64,000 nt of DNA from Candidatus Dechloromonas phosphorivorans. GTDB lineage: Bacteria; Pseudomonadota; Gammaproteobacteria; Burkholderiales; Rhodocyclaceae. Positions 53,833-62,506 of the stretch are shown one piece after another; the first letter of the stretch is position 1; the number at the start of each line of letters is the position of its first letter. The notes under the pieces were generated by a model that saw nothing but the letters and a program-made list of their open reading frames with translations, did not search any database and was not told where the DNA came from. The DNA is taken from NCBI GenBank assembly GCA_016714975.1, contig JADKBR010000005.1, positions 1 to 64,000 of the forward strand, given 5' to 3'. A program made the translations under genes and the position numbers.

Positions 53833-54462
53833 AGTCTCGCCTTTCGTCTGCTGGGCATCCTCTTCCCGATCTTCGGGATCGTCGGCCGGTTATTTCTAAG
53901 CGCGCCGCCACAATCCGGAAATGGTGGTGGCCAGCCGCCTCAACTGTCTTCGTTCCGGCGCTGGTCTTTTAGGCGCTGGCGGGAAAGTCGTCCGATTTTG
54001 TGGCCTTCGCGCCTCTCGCGCTGGTCGGCGTCCCCCGAAGGCGCTGGGCCGCCAATGATGTTCAACAACTCGGCCAACATTGGCCTGCCGCTGGCCTTGC
54101 TGGCGTGGGGCGAGGAAGCGCTGCCGGCGGTGTTGATCCTGTTCATGGTCGAGAACACACTCCGCTTCTCGCCCGGCGTGCGGATGACCGACGTTTCCTT
54201 GTGCGACTGGAGGCTGGCGACCGGTAGCGCGTTTCTGCGGGCGCTGGCTGGCATCGCGATTGGCGCTGGTCTCTTCCCGATGCTCGGCCTGCAAGACAGG
54301 GAAGCAGCGATCCTGCTGGTGTTCGGCGCCTTGCCGCCCGCCGTGCTCAATTTCCTGGTCGCTGAGCGCTACCAGCAGGAACCGGAGCGCGTCGGGTCGC
54401 TCGTGCTGATCGGGAACCTGACCGCGCTGATTCTCCTGCCGCTGGCACTGGTGCTTGAGTGA
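53833..54462 (+). pseudogene. AEC-family transporter, degraded
   Basis: Pieces of an auxin-efflux-carrier-type permease in at least three frames: RLLGILFPIFGIV near 53840, PEMVVASRLN, TVFVPALVF followed by a stop and ALAGKSSDFVAFAPLAL, then from 54055 a longer frame with MMFNNSANIGLPLALLAWGEEALPAVL to the end LTALILLPLALVLE at 54462. The middle, about 50 residues, is missing. Normal length is about 300 residues. Multiple lesions point to genuine decay rather than a single base error. Confidence 0.8.
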
Positions 54463-54561
54463 CGGCGGCACTCGAAGGGTGGGTGACCATGGCACCAAGG
54501 TTTACCCCAGCCAGCCTGCCAGGCACGGTCGACTACCCGAAAGACCAGATTTCCAGGCCCT

Positions 54562-55056
54562 TCAGCGTGCCTTTAGCGCTGCTGTCGATTTCTCGATCGA
54601 ATCCTCCAGATAGGTCTGGTAAAAATCCGCGAGCCGGGCGCCGACGATCGGTTCGACGAGCCGTTTGCCATCGGGCCCGTAGAACGCCACGACGGGCACC
54701 AGCTTGACCTTCTCGGCACTCGCAAAGCGTGCTTGCGTGGTCAACTTGCCGCGGAAGTCGATCAGTGGCGCTGCGCTATCCTGATCGACCTGGCGGATCA
54801 CCACACCACGGTAGCGTGGATCACTGATCAGCGGCTTCAGATAATCGCGCTTGACGGCTTTGCAATACTTGCAGTCCGGACGGCTGAAGATCACTATCAA
54901 CGGGCTAGCAGTCTTTTTGGCCAAGTCAGCTTCCAAGTGCAGGTCAACCGCAGATGGCAGGTCGTTGCCTGAAGCCGGCGCGGCCAGCGCATGCAGCGCC
55001 AACAGGCCGAGCAGCAGAGTGAAGAGCCACCGGAAAGCCCTGGCGGCCTCCATCAT
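54562..55056 (-). CDS. periplasmic thioredoxin-like protein (SoxW-like)
   Basis: A 164-residue protein with a signal peptide (LLLGLLALHALAAPA) and a thioredoxin-fold domain with CKYCKAV (active-site CxxC, about residue 57) and LVPVVAFYGPDG. Similar proteins lie in sox clusters as SoxW, which keeps SoxYZ reduced. It starts just after the stop of the cytochrome gene (two possible ATGs, 55053 and 55056) and is the last of three minus-strand genes. Confidence 0.75.
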   Translation of the reverse strand: MMEAARAFRWLFTLLLGLLALHALAAPASGNDLPSAVDLHLEADLAKKTASPLIVIFSRPDCKYCKAVKRDYLKPLISDPRYRGVVIRQVDQDSAAPLIDFRGKLTTQARFASAEKVKLVPVVAFYGPDGKRLVEPIVGARLADFYQTYLEDSIEKSTAALKAR

Positions 55057-55057
55057 G

Positions 55058-55369
55058 TCAGTTTTCAAAGCGGTAGTAGTGCTGATTAAGCCATGCGGCG
55101 ACCGCGCCTTCCTCTTCCGGGAACCAGCCTGAGTTGACCATCGCGTTGCACGATGTGACGCGCTGCAGCACCTCGAGCTTGTTCGAAAGCATGCGACCGT
55201 CCCGCAGGTACATCTTGCTGCCATCGCCGCCATACATGCGGATGTGGCAACTCGTGCAGGCCTTGTCGTGGAGCGATTTGGCGGTTTGCAGGTCGACCTT
55301 GCCCCACGGCTCCTCGGCGTGGAGCGCGACGGGCAGCAGGGCGAGGAAGGCAATGGTTTTCAGGCGCAT
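55058..55369 (-). CDS. small monoheme cytochrome c
   Basis: A 103-residue exported protein: signal peptide (FLALLPVALHA), one heme site CTSCH (about residues 38-42), then a helical domain. A Met axial ligand may be M61 or a nearby Met. It lies between the SoxH-like hydrolase and the thioredoxin-like gene, 40 and one bases away, so they are probably one operon that passes electrons in sulfur metabolism. Confidence 0.82.
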   Translation of the reverse strand: MRLKTIAFLALLPVALHAEEPWGKVDLQTAKSLHDKACTSCHIRMYGGDGSKMYLRDGRMLSNKLEVLQRVTSCNAMVNSGWFPEEEGAVAAWLNQHYYRFEN

Positions 55370-55408
55370 GCTGTCTCCTGATGTCTCGAAGGTTGGTTGG
55401 CGAGAAAT

Positions 55409-56428
55409 TCAGAATCCAGCGGTCTCGGCTTCGAGGTAGGCAAGACTGACGTACTTGCCGAGGTTGGTCTCGAAGCCCTTGGTATCTTTGGCCCGGCTCG
55501 CGACGCGCGGATCCTTCAGGACCATGGCCTTGGCGTCGTCCATCGGCAGACCGTCCTTGACCGCCTGTTCGCAGCTCCTGTAGATGCCCTCGAACAGTTC
55601 CCGGTTCCACTTCAGGACATCGGGGCCGGGCTCGCCATGACCGGGCAGCCAGATGGTGCTCCTTGTGTTCTTTTCCAGCGCATCGTAAGTTTTGAAGGTG
55701 CCGAGGTAGGAACCGTCGTCCATGTTGGCAATACGCCGGTCCATGGCGACATCGCCAACGCAGGTGAGTTTGTCCTCGACGACTTCGACACAGATGTCGG
55801 ACGGTGTGTGCGCCTTGCCGTAATGGTGCATGCGCAAGGTGACGTCGCCGAATTTCAGTTCGTTGCCGTGTTCCAGCGGCTGGGTCGGCACCACGATCCG
55901 GGTGCCTGCGGTCGCCTGGTTTGTCCATTGCTCGAGCAGGGTGCGCCACAGGTTGCCCTGGATGCCCTGGATCTCCCGGATCGTGCCGGGGTGGGCATAG
56001 ATCGGGACGTTCTTGTAGGCCGTCGCGAAGGCGTCGTTGCCGAGCCAGTGATCGCCGTGGTAATGGGTGTTGATGACGGCGACGACCGGCTTGTTGAACG
56101 CCTTTTGCGCCTGCCGGATGGCCATTTCGCCGATCTGCACCGAGGCGCCCGAGTCGACGACGACCAGGCCCCTGGCGGTATTGACGAAGGTGATGTTGCA
56201 CATCATCCCCTGGTTTTCCGGCGTCGGGAAGCCGTCCGGCGAGAAGATAATCCAGACATGTTTCGACACTTGGCGCAGCGGATGATCCTTGACCTTGGGG
56301 CCGCGGACGAATTCCTCGACCTCCCTGGCGAACGCGCTCACCGCCTGCCAGGGGGCAAATTCGGCGGCGGTCAGGGCGGTCAGGGCGGAAAAGGCGGCAG
56401 CGGTGCGCAGAAAATGGCGGCGGTCCAT
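55409..56428 (-). CDS. SoxH-like MBL-fold hydrolase, exported
   Basis: A 339-residue protein with a Tat-type N-terminus (RRHFLRTAAAFSALTALTA) and the HxHxDH zinc motif THYHGDHWLGN. Similar enzymes in sox clusters are called SoxH, and others are quinoprotein-relay hydrolases. ATG 56428 is chosen because AGGAG sits seven bases upstream; the ATG at 56434 would lie directly against it. First gene of the cytochrome/thioredoxin operon, divergent from cytochrome c4. Substrate unknown. Confidence 0.8.
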   Translation of the reverse strand: MDRRHFLRTAAAFSALTALTAAEFAPWQAVSAFAREVEEFVRGPKVKDHPLRQVSKHVWIIFSPDGFPTPENQGMMCNITFVNTARGLVVVDSGASVQIGEMAIRQAQKAFNKPVVAVINTHYHGDHWLGNDAFATAYKNVPIYAHPGTIREIQGIQGNLWRTLLEQWTNQATAGTRIVVPTQPLEHGNELKFGDVTLRMHHYGKAHTPSDICVEVVEDKLTCVGDVAMDRRIANMDDGSYLGTFKTYDALEKNTRSTIWLPGHGEPGPDVLKWNRELFEGIYRSCEQAVKDGLPMDDAKAMVLKDPRVASRAKDTKGFETNLGKYVSLAYLEAETAGF

Positions 56429-56593
56429 CAGCATCTCCTGAAACAGTCAAGTTCGAATCTTCGCGCCGTTGTCGGGTCGCGTCCAGTTTTTTTGATGCTT
56501 CCGATGGGTGGCGCCACATCGGCCAGATTGAAAATGAAACGTAAGCGAATTATTATGCAACGATTTACTGATTGGTTTGAAGGGGGAGCTCAT

Positions 56594-57208
56594 ATGCGTC
56601 ACCTGTATTCCATTCTGACGGCGGGGGCTTTGGCTGCCGTGTTCAGCATGCCGGTTCTGGCCGATGCCAAGGCTGATCAGGCGCGTGCCGAGGAAATCGT
56701 TTCCGGGCGCTGTTTCTTGTGTCATGGCATGGAAGGCGAGTCAGCCAGTCCGGTATTCCCGCGCCTTGCCGGCCAGCACGCAGAGTACCTTGCGCGCCAG
56801 CTTGGCGACTTCAAGAGTGGCAAGCGCAAGAGCGAGACGATGAAGCCGCAGTCTGAGGAGTTGACGATGGCCGAGATGAAGGCGCTTGGGGCGTTCTTCG
56901 AGAAGAAGAAGGCGACCACGAATGCGCCGACCGATACCGAGATTCTCGCTGTCGGTCGTTATATCTTCAGCAAGGGCAATCAGTTTTCGGGCTTGCCGAG
57001 CTGTGCCAGCTGCCATGGCGCCAAAGGCCATGGCACGCCCCAGCTTCCGCGCCTGGCTGGCCAACATCCACGCTACATCGAGGATCAGCTCAAGCAGTTC
57101 AACAGGCGTGAGCGGACCAACGACAACGCAGTCATGCATACTGTGGCGTCGAAGCTTACCGAGTTGGAAGCGCACGCAGTCGCCGAGTACATCGCGACGC
57201 TGGACTGA
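56594..57208 (+). CDS. diheme cytochrome c4-type
   Basis: A 204-residue exported protein with a signal peptide (LTAGALAAVFSMPVLADA) and two heme motifs, CFLCH (about 40-44) and CASCH (about 136-140), each followed by PRLAGQH, marking two c4-like domains. Cytochromes c4/c553 shuttle electrons from Sox enzymes or bc1 to oxidases. GGGGGAG precedes the ATG. It is followed by a bidirectional terminator. Confidence 0.9.
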   Translation: MRHLYSILTAGALAAVFSMPVLADAKADQARAEEIVSGRCFLCHGMEGESASPVFPRLAGQHAEYLARQLGDFKSGKRKSETMKPQSEELTMAEMKALGAFFEKKKATTNAPTDTEILAVGRYIFSKGNQFSGLPSCASCHGAKGHGTPQLPRLAGQHPRYIEDQLKQFNRRERTNDNAVMHTVASKLTELEAHAVAEYIATLD

Positions 57209-57230
57209 CTTTCGGAGTTGCCAAAGGAAA

Positions 57231-57257
57231 AGAGGCCGTGGAATGCGGCCTCTCTTG
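57231..57257. terminator. bidirectional terminator between cytochrome c4 and soxF
   Basis: An 8-bp perfect stem (AGAGGCCG 57231-57238, CGGCCTCT 57246-57253) with a 7-base loop lies between convergent genes; a short T-rich run follows on the plus strand. Confidence 0.75.
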
Positions 57258-57273
57258 TTGGCGCTGGAAAGAC

Positions 57274-58551
57274 TCAGGCTAGCATGTCGGCCCAGATGTT
57301 CTTCGCCCAGCCCATCGCCGCCTTGCCTTCGATCTCGTTGCGGGCGGCAGAAACGCCGCCGGCGCCCTTGACCGGTTGCATGGTTTTGGTCGCCTCATCG
57401 TAGGTATGGACCGAAGCGACATGGATGGCGTTCTTGGCATCGACGTAGCTGTAGCAGGTGTTCATGACCAAGGGCGTGGGGCTCGGTGCGTCGCCGGCCA
57501 GCATGTTGAGGATGGCGGCCGCAGCGAGCTTGGCATGCTGGTTGGCCATGTGACCGGACTTCGGCATGGTCGGCGCCGGGAAGATGGCGTCGCCCAGCAC
57601 ATGCACACCCGGCGTGCTGGTCGATTCCATGGACAGCCAGTTGATGTCCACCCAGCGGTTGTTGATCAGCTTGAGACCCGACTTGGCGGCGATGTCGCCG
57701 GCACGATGCGGCGGAATCACGTTCAGCACATCGGCTTTGAACTTGTCGAATTCGAGTACGGCGGTATTGGTGGCTACGTCGACATCCTTGAGCTCGCTGT
57801 TGGGACGGTACTCGACGATATCCTTGTAGAGGTCGCTCCACGCCTTCATGAACAATCCCTTCTTGGAAACGACATCATCGTTGCCGTCGAGAATGATGAC
57901 CTTGGATTTGGGCTTGCTCTGCTTGAAGTAGTTAGCCACCAGACAGGCGCGCTCGTAGGGTCCGGGCGGGCAGCGATAGGGCGCCTTGGGGATCGAGATG
58001 GCATAGATGCCGCCGTTCTTCATGTCTTCTAGCTGCTTGCGCAGGGCGACGGTCTGCTGACCTGCCTTCCAGGCATGCAGGATTTTCGCCTGCGCCGCGG
58101 CATTGTTGAGGCCGGGCACCTGGTCGAACATGAAATCGACACCGGGTGAGAGCACCAGGCGGTCGTAAGTCATGGCGCCGCCCTTGGCCAGCGAAATCGA
58201 CCTTTTAGCTGCGTCGACCGCAACCACGTCATCCTGGATGATGCGGACGCCCCATTTGTTCTTCAGGCCATCGTAGCTGATCGTGATATCCTCCATGGTC
58301 TTGGTGCCGCCGATGACCAAATTGGAGACGGGGCACGAAATGAAGGTCGGGTTCCGTTCGATCAGCGTCACCTGGACGCTGCCTTCGCTCCACATCCGCA
58401 GGTACTTGGCGACGGTGGCGCCGCCGTAGCCGCAGCCGACCACGACCACATGACCGCTGGCCTTGGCGCCGCCGGCACAGCCATAGAGGGATGCCATCGC
58501 ACCCGCTACCGCGCCGACCTTCAGGAAATCACGTCTTTTCATGAGCTTCAT
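57274..58551 (-). CDS. soxF: flavocytochrome c sulfide dehydrogenase flavoprotein (SoxF/FccB type)
   Basis: A 425-residue flavoprotein: Tat signal (RRDFLKVGAVAGA), an FAD-binding start VVVGCGYGGATVAKYL (about 36-51) and a C-terminal FCSD domain ending KAAMGWAKNIWADML. Cysteines include C73 (FISCPVSN) and the RCPPGPYERAC pair, candidates for the redox disulfide. It oxidises sulfide to polysulfide/sulfur with electrons passed to the cytochrome subunit encoded 12 bases upstream. AAGGGGAG lies before ATG 58551. Confidence 0.92.
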   Translation of the reverse strand: MKLMKRRDFLKVGAVAGAMASLYGCAGGAKASGHVVVVGCGYGGATVAKYLRMWSEGSVQVTLIERNPTFISCPVSNLVIGGTKTMEDITISYDGLKNKWGVRIIQDDVVAVDAAKRSISLAKGGAMTYDRLVLSPGVDFMFDQVPGLNNAAAQAKILHAWKAGQQTVALRKQLEDMKNGGIYAISIPKAPYRCPPGPYERACLVANYFKQSKPKSKVIILDGNDDVVSKKGLFMKAWSDLYKDIVEYRPNSELKDVDVATNTAVLEFDKFKADVLNVIPPHRAGDIAAKSGLKLINNRWVDINWLSMESTSTPGVHVLGDAIFPAPTMPKSGHMANQHAKLAAAAILNMLAGDAPSPTPLVMNTCYSYVDAKNAIHVASVHTYDEATKTMQPVKGAGGVSAARNEIEGKAAMGWAKNIWADMLA

Positions 58552-58563
58552 GTTTATCTCCCC

Positions 58564-58869
58564 TTATTTTTGTGCGGCGAAGTAGGTGGCAATCAGATCG
58601 AGCTGCTCGTCGGTATAGCCCTTCGAGATCTGGTGCATGATCGACGCCGGCTTGGCGCCGCTCTTGAAGTCGGCCAGTTTCTGCAGGGTCTTGGCCTTCT
58701 CCATGCCAGCCAGTTCATCCATTCCGGCACCCTTGACAGCCTTGCCGTTGGTGCCGTGGCAGTTGGCGCATGTGGCCGCCAGATTGCGGGCCAGGTTGGG
58801 ATCGGCGGCATGCGCGACGCCGGTTGCAGCAAGCAGGGTCAGCGCTGCGACGGTAGGTAGCAGTTTCAT
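58564..58869 (-). CDS. soxE: monoheme cytochrome c, soxE/fccA-like subunit
   Basis: A 101-residue exported cytochrome: signal peptide (ALTLLAATGVAHA), one CANCH heme site (about 34-38), Met ligand probably in SIMHQI near residue 78. Paired with the FCSD flavoprotein in the same operon, it is the likely electron-accepting subunit. Compared with diheme FccA this has only one heme. GGAG stands before ATG 58869. Confidence 0.87.
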   Translation of the reverse strand: MKLLPTVAALTLLAATGVAHAADPNLARNLAATCANCHGTNGKAVKGAGMDELAGMEKAKTLQKLADFKSGAKPASIMHQISKGYTDEQLDLIATYFAAQK

Positions 58870-59220
58870 CGATATATCTCCTCTCAGTTGTGTAGGCACG
58901 CCATATAGCCGGGGTCTAGTGCGTCGTACATAGCAGCGTACGGCAAAGGTTATAGGCCTTTCGCCGAAAATGCATGCTGCATTGCACAAACATTAGCCGT
59001 TGACTATATAAGGGCGCAGTTATACATTGATTGCTGGTTGGAATAAAAAGCGCGATGCACTGGGGATTCGATGGCTCCAACGTCGTTGATCCGGATTTTG
59101 TCTATGTCTGCCGAACGGCCAGCGATGGGCTGGCAAACCGCTACCTTGGCGAGCGGATGGGAGTCGTCGACGTCGCATCGGGTTGGCTGAGTCACAACAG
59201 TCAAAGGGGGAGTCATATCG
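58870..59220. promoter_or_regulatory. divergent soxE/soxC intergenic region
   Basis: A 351-base gap between divergent operons. It carries the predicted soxC promoter (59000-59028) and presumably one for soxEF on the other strand. A short frame from 59054 on the plus strand runs out of frame into soxC and is not supported. Binding sites for a SoxR-like regulator were not identified. Confidence 0.5.
59000..59028 (+). promoter_or_regulatory. predicted sigma-70 promoter of sox operon
   Basis: TTGACT (59000-59005) and TACATT (59023-59028) are separated by 17 bases, near-consensus boxes. The transcript would have a leader of about 185 bases before soxC. Confidence 0.6.
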
Positions 59221-60567
59221 ATGGTGGATATCACAAGACAGCCGGGGCGCCTGCGTCCAGCCCCGGAGAACTTCCTGTCGGAAGAGCAGGTCAGGGCAGT
59301 GGCAGCGGGGCGGCGCGATTTTCTGAGAAGAAGTCTCCTTGCCGCCGGGGCGACGTTGACAGTGCCCATGGCGGCGCGGGCCAGCGAAGGCGATTCAAAT
59401 ATCCTGCAGAACCCGGAGTGGACGACGACGCTCGGACAGCCGGTGGCGACCCGTCCTTATGGCTTGCCGTCAAAGTTTGAAAGCAATGTCATCCGCCGCG
59501 AATCGCCTGGCCTGGCCCGGGTCGGCGGCGCCTCTGTGTCCTTTACCCCCCTGCAGAGCATGTTCGGAATTATCACGCCTTCGGGCCTGCATTTCGAGCG
59601 TCATCACCAGGGCTGGCATGACATCGATCCGGCCAGACATCGCCTGATGGTCAATGGTTCCGATGACAGCCTGCTGAAGAAGCCCAAGGTCTACACCATG
59701 GACGACCTGATGCGCCTGCCCTCGGTGTCGCGTATCCACTTTGTCGAGTGTGGTGCCAACACTGGCCTTGAATGGGGCAACGTTGCGGTGCCGACCGTCC
59801 AGTATACGCATGGCATGCTGTCGTGTTCCGAGTTTTCTGGCGTGCCGCTCAAGGTGCTGCTTGAAGACTGTGGTGTCGACTACAAGAGGGGGCGCTACGT
59901 ACTGGCTGAAGGAGCCGATGGCTCGTCGATGACGCGCACGATTCCGATGGAAATGGTCGAGAACGGCGAGGTGATGGTCGCCTGGGGTCAGAATGGTGAA
60001 ATGCTGCGTCCGGAGAACGGCTATCCGCTGCGCCTGGTCGTGCCGGGCGTGCAGGGCGTGTCGTGGGTCAAGTGGCTGCGCCGCATCGAGGTGGGCGACA
60101 AACCGTACGCGACCAAGGACGAGGCGGTGCATTACATCGACCTGCTGCCGAGTGGCCTGCATCGCCAGTACAGCTCGATTCAGGAGTGCAAGTCGGTGAT
60201 CGCCACGCCGTCCGGTGGCCAGACGCTGCTCGCCAAGGGTTTTTACAACGTCTCTGGCCTGGCCTGGTCAGGGCGTGGCAAGATCAAGCAGGTCGATGTC
60301 TCGGCCGATGGTGGCATCAACTGGCGCACCGCCCGCCTCGAAGGTCCGGTGCAGAACAAGGCCCTGACCCGCTTCAATATCGACTGGGTCTGGGATGGCA
60401 AGCCGGCCATCCTCCAGTCACGGGCGATCGATGAGACCGGCTACGTGCAGCCGACCTACGGCCAGTTGCGTGCCGTCCGGGGCACCAAGTCCATCTACCA
60501 CAATAACGCCATCCAGTCCTGGAAGATCGTCGAAAGCGGGGAGGTCAGCAATGTCCAGGTTCTCTAG
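59221..60567 (+). CDS. soxC: sulfite/sulfane dehydrogenase molybdopterin subunit SoxC
   Basis: A 448-residue molybdoenzyme of the sulfite oxidase family, exported by Tat (R31-R32 in GRRDFLRRSLL). The Mo-binding cysteine is C177 in HFVECGANTG, and the dimerisation domain (SGLAWSGRGKIKQVDVSADGG) follows. With SoxD it takes six electrons from protein-bound sulfane sulfur. AGGGGGAG precedes ATG 59221. The soxD gene starts inside its 3' end. Confidence 0.95.
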   Translation: MVDITRQPGRLRPAPENFLSEEQVRAVAAGRRDFLRRSLLAAGATLTVPMAARASEGDSNILQNPEWTTTLGQPVATRPYGLPSKFESNVIRRESPGLARVGGASVSFTPLQSMFGIITPSGLHFERHHQGWHDIDPARHRLMVNGSDDSLLKKPKVYTMDDLMRLPSVSRIHFVECGANTGLEWGNVAVPTVQYTHGMLSCSEFSGVPLKVLLEDCGVDYKRGRYVLAEGADGSSMTRTIPMEMVENGEVMVAWGQNGEMLRPENGYPLRLVVPGVQGVSWVKWLRRIEVGDKPYATKDEAVHYIDLLPSGLHRQYSSIQECKSVIATPSGGQTLLAKGFYNVSGLAWSGRGKIKQVDVSADGGINWRTARLEGPVQNKALTRFNIDWVWDGKPAILQSRAIDETGYVQPTYGQLRAVRGTKSIYHNNAIQSWKIVESGEVSNVQVL

Positions 60568-61600
60568 GACCACTTTCGTTTTGGCCCTTTTGGGGGCGTC
60601 GACCGCAACATTCGCTGTGGACAACTACAAGGGTGTAGGCCGCCAGGCGACGCCAGCTGAAGTGAAGGCCTGGGACATCGACGTGCGCCCTGACTTCAAG
60701 GGTCTGCCCAAGGGATCGGGCTCGGTAGACAAGGGGCAGGAGTTGTTCGAGGAGAAATGCGCTTCCTGCCACGGAACGTTCGGCGAGTCGAACGAGGTGT
60801 TCACGCCACTGGTCGGGGGCACTGCCAAGGACGACATCAAGACAGGCCGCGTCAAGGGGCTGTCCTCCGGCGAACTTCCGCAGCGGACAACCTTTACCAA
60901 GGTGGCGACGATTTCGACGGTGTTCGATTACATCCAGCGCGCCATGCCGTGGACCTCGCCCAAGTCGCTGACACCGGACGATGTGTACGCCATTCTGGCC
61001 TACATGCTGAATCTTTCGGAAATGGTGCCGGCCGACTTCGTGCTTTCTGACAAGAACATCGGCGAAGTCCAGAAGATGCTGCCCAACCGCAACGGCATGA
61101 CGACCGACCATGGTCTGTGGCCGGGCGCCTCGGCAGCCAGGGGCGGGATCGGCAATGGTGGCAAGCCGGATGTGCAGAACAAGGCGTGCATGAAGAACTG
61201 CAAGACCGAGGTCAAGATCGGATCGACGCTGCCCGATTACGCGCGCACGGCGCACGGCGAACTGGCTGAGCAAAGTCGTTCGTTTGGCCCTGTCCGCGGA
61301 ATGAAGACGCTTGGCGGCGCGGCTGCGGCGCCGGTTGCGGCGGGCAATCCGAATCTCGATCTGGCGACCAGGAACGGCTGCATGGCCTGCCACGGCGTCG
61401 GCAACAAGATCGTCGGCCCCGGCTACAACGAAGTTCAGGCGCGCTACAAGGATCAGCCTGACGCTGCTGCCCGCCTCGCCGCCAAAGTGAAGAACGGTGG
61501 CCAGGGGGTATGGGGTGCTGTGCCGATGCCGCCGAACAGCCAATTGAATGATGGAGACATCACTGCACTCGTGCAGTGGATCCTGTCCGGTGCGAAGTAA
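60551..61600 (+). CDS. soxD: diheme cytochrome c SoxD
   Basis: A 349-residue diheme subunit of sulfane dehydrogenase: signal peptide (ALLGASTATFA), heme sites CASCH (C70-H74) and CMACH (C277-H281). Gene overlaps soxC by 17 bases, which suggests translational coupling and equal synthesis. Presence of soxCD implies full oxidation of thiosulfate to sulfate without sulfur globules, as known for soxCD-bearing bacteria. Confidence 0.94.
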   Translation: MSRFSRTTFVLALLGASTATFAVDNYKGVGRQATPAEVKAWDIDVRPDFKGLPKGSGSVDKGQELFEEKCASCHGTFGESNEVFTPLVGGTAKDDIKTGRVKGLSSGELPQRTTFTKVATISTVFDYIQRAMPWTSPKSLTPDDVYAILAYMLNLSEMVPADFVLSDKNIGEVQKMLPNRNGMTTDHGLWPGASAARGGIGNGGKPDVQNKACMKNCKTEVKIGSTLPDYARTAHGELAEQSRSFGPVRGMKTLGGAAAAPVAAGNPNLDLATRNGCMACHGVGNKIVGPGYNEVQARYKDQPDAAARLAAKVKNGGQGVWGAVPMPPNSQLNDGDITALVQWILSGAK

Positions 61601-61619
61601 TTTTTCTAGAGGAGAAGTC

Positions 61620-62087
61620 ATGAACAATCAACGTCGTAATGTATTGAAGACTGGCTCGGGCGCTGCGCTGCTCAGCGTTCTCGCCGTCGCCGGCATCATC
61701 AAGCCTGGCATGGCGCTGGCTGATTGGAACAAGGCTGCTTTTGACGCCAAGAGTATGGCTGACACGCTGAAGGCCTTGGGCGCGGCCGCCCCCGCGGATA
61801 GCAAGGACGTCCAGGTGACCGGTCCGGATATAGCCGAGAATGGCGCGGTGGTGCCGGTTGGCGTGAGCTCCACGCTGCCCGGCGTGACCATGGTCGCCAT
61901 CCTGATCGAGAAGAATCCGAATGCGCTGGCCGCCAGCTTCACCCTGCCGGAAGGCACCGAAGCGAACGTTCAGACGCGGGTCAAGATGGGGCAGACATCC
62001 AATGTCTACGCCCTGGTCAAGTCTGGCGACAAGTTTTTCATGGCGACCAAGGAAATCAAGGTCACCCTCGGCGGCTGCGGCGGCTGA
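61620..62087 (+). CDS. soxY: sulfur carrier protein SoxY
   Basis: A 155-residue carrier with a Tat-like signal (RRNVLKTGSGAAL) and the swinging-arm C-terminus GGCGG, whose Cys carries the sulfur substrate. GGAG stands before ATG 61620. It forms a heterodimer with SoxZ, encoded next. Confidence 0.95.
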   Translation: MNNQRRNVLKTGSGAALLSVLAVAGIIKPGMALADWNKAAFDAKSMADTLKALGAAAPADSKDVQVTGPDIAENGAVVPVGVSSTLPGVTMVAILIEKNPNALAASFTLPEGTEANVQTRVKMGQTSNVYALVKSGDKFFMATKEIKVTLGGCGG

Positions 62088-62123
62088 TCGGTCACGACAT
62101 TTCGAGAATTCAAGGAGATACCT

Positions 62124-62438
62124 ATGGCAACAAATCCGATGAAAATCCGCGCCAGCAACAAGGATGGCGTGACCGAAGTGAAGGTCCTCATCAGCCACGA
62201 AATGGAAACCGGCCAGCGCAAGGATGCGGCCGGCGCCATCGTTCCGGCCTGGTTCATTACCGAACTGAGCGCCAAGCACAACGACAAGCTGGTCTTGGCG
62301 GGTGAATTTGGCACAGCCGTGTCCAAGAATCCGTATCTCGCCTTCAAGTTCAAAGGCGGCGCCAAGGGTGACAAGATCGCCGTGTCGTGGAAGGACAACA
62401 GGGGCGAAACCCGCAGCGACGAAGCCGCCATCGCCTGA
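62124..62438 (+). CDS. soxZ: sulfur-carrier partner SoxZ
   Basis: A 104-residue protein with no signal peptide; it is co-exported with SoxY. MKIRASNKDGVTEVKVLISHEMETG at the start and the closing WKDNRGE are SoxZ motifs. AAGGAG precedes the ATG. Immediately downstream of soxY. Confidence 0.94.
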   Translation: MATNPMKIRASNKDGVTEVKVLISHEMETGQRKDAAGAIVPAWFITELSAKHNDKLVLAGEFGTAVSKNPYLAFKFKGGAKGDKIAVSWKDNRGETRSDEAAIA

Positions 62439-62506
62439 TGTAGGACGCACGGCAGCGAGACGGCGCCGACCGTAGCTGCCGATTTGTTTTCTCCGGAGGA
62501 GAAGAG

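Noticed and set aside
55397..56593. N-terminal extension of cytochrome c4 frame
   Set aside because: Overlaps the SoxH-like gene antisense; signal peptide and ribosome-binding site mark the start at 56594.
59054..59480. small plus-strand frame in the sox leader running into soxC
   Set aside because: No ribosome-binding site, and out of frame with soxC, which has Tat signal and strong start.
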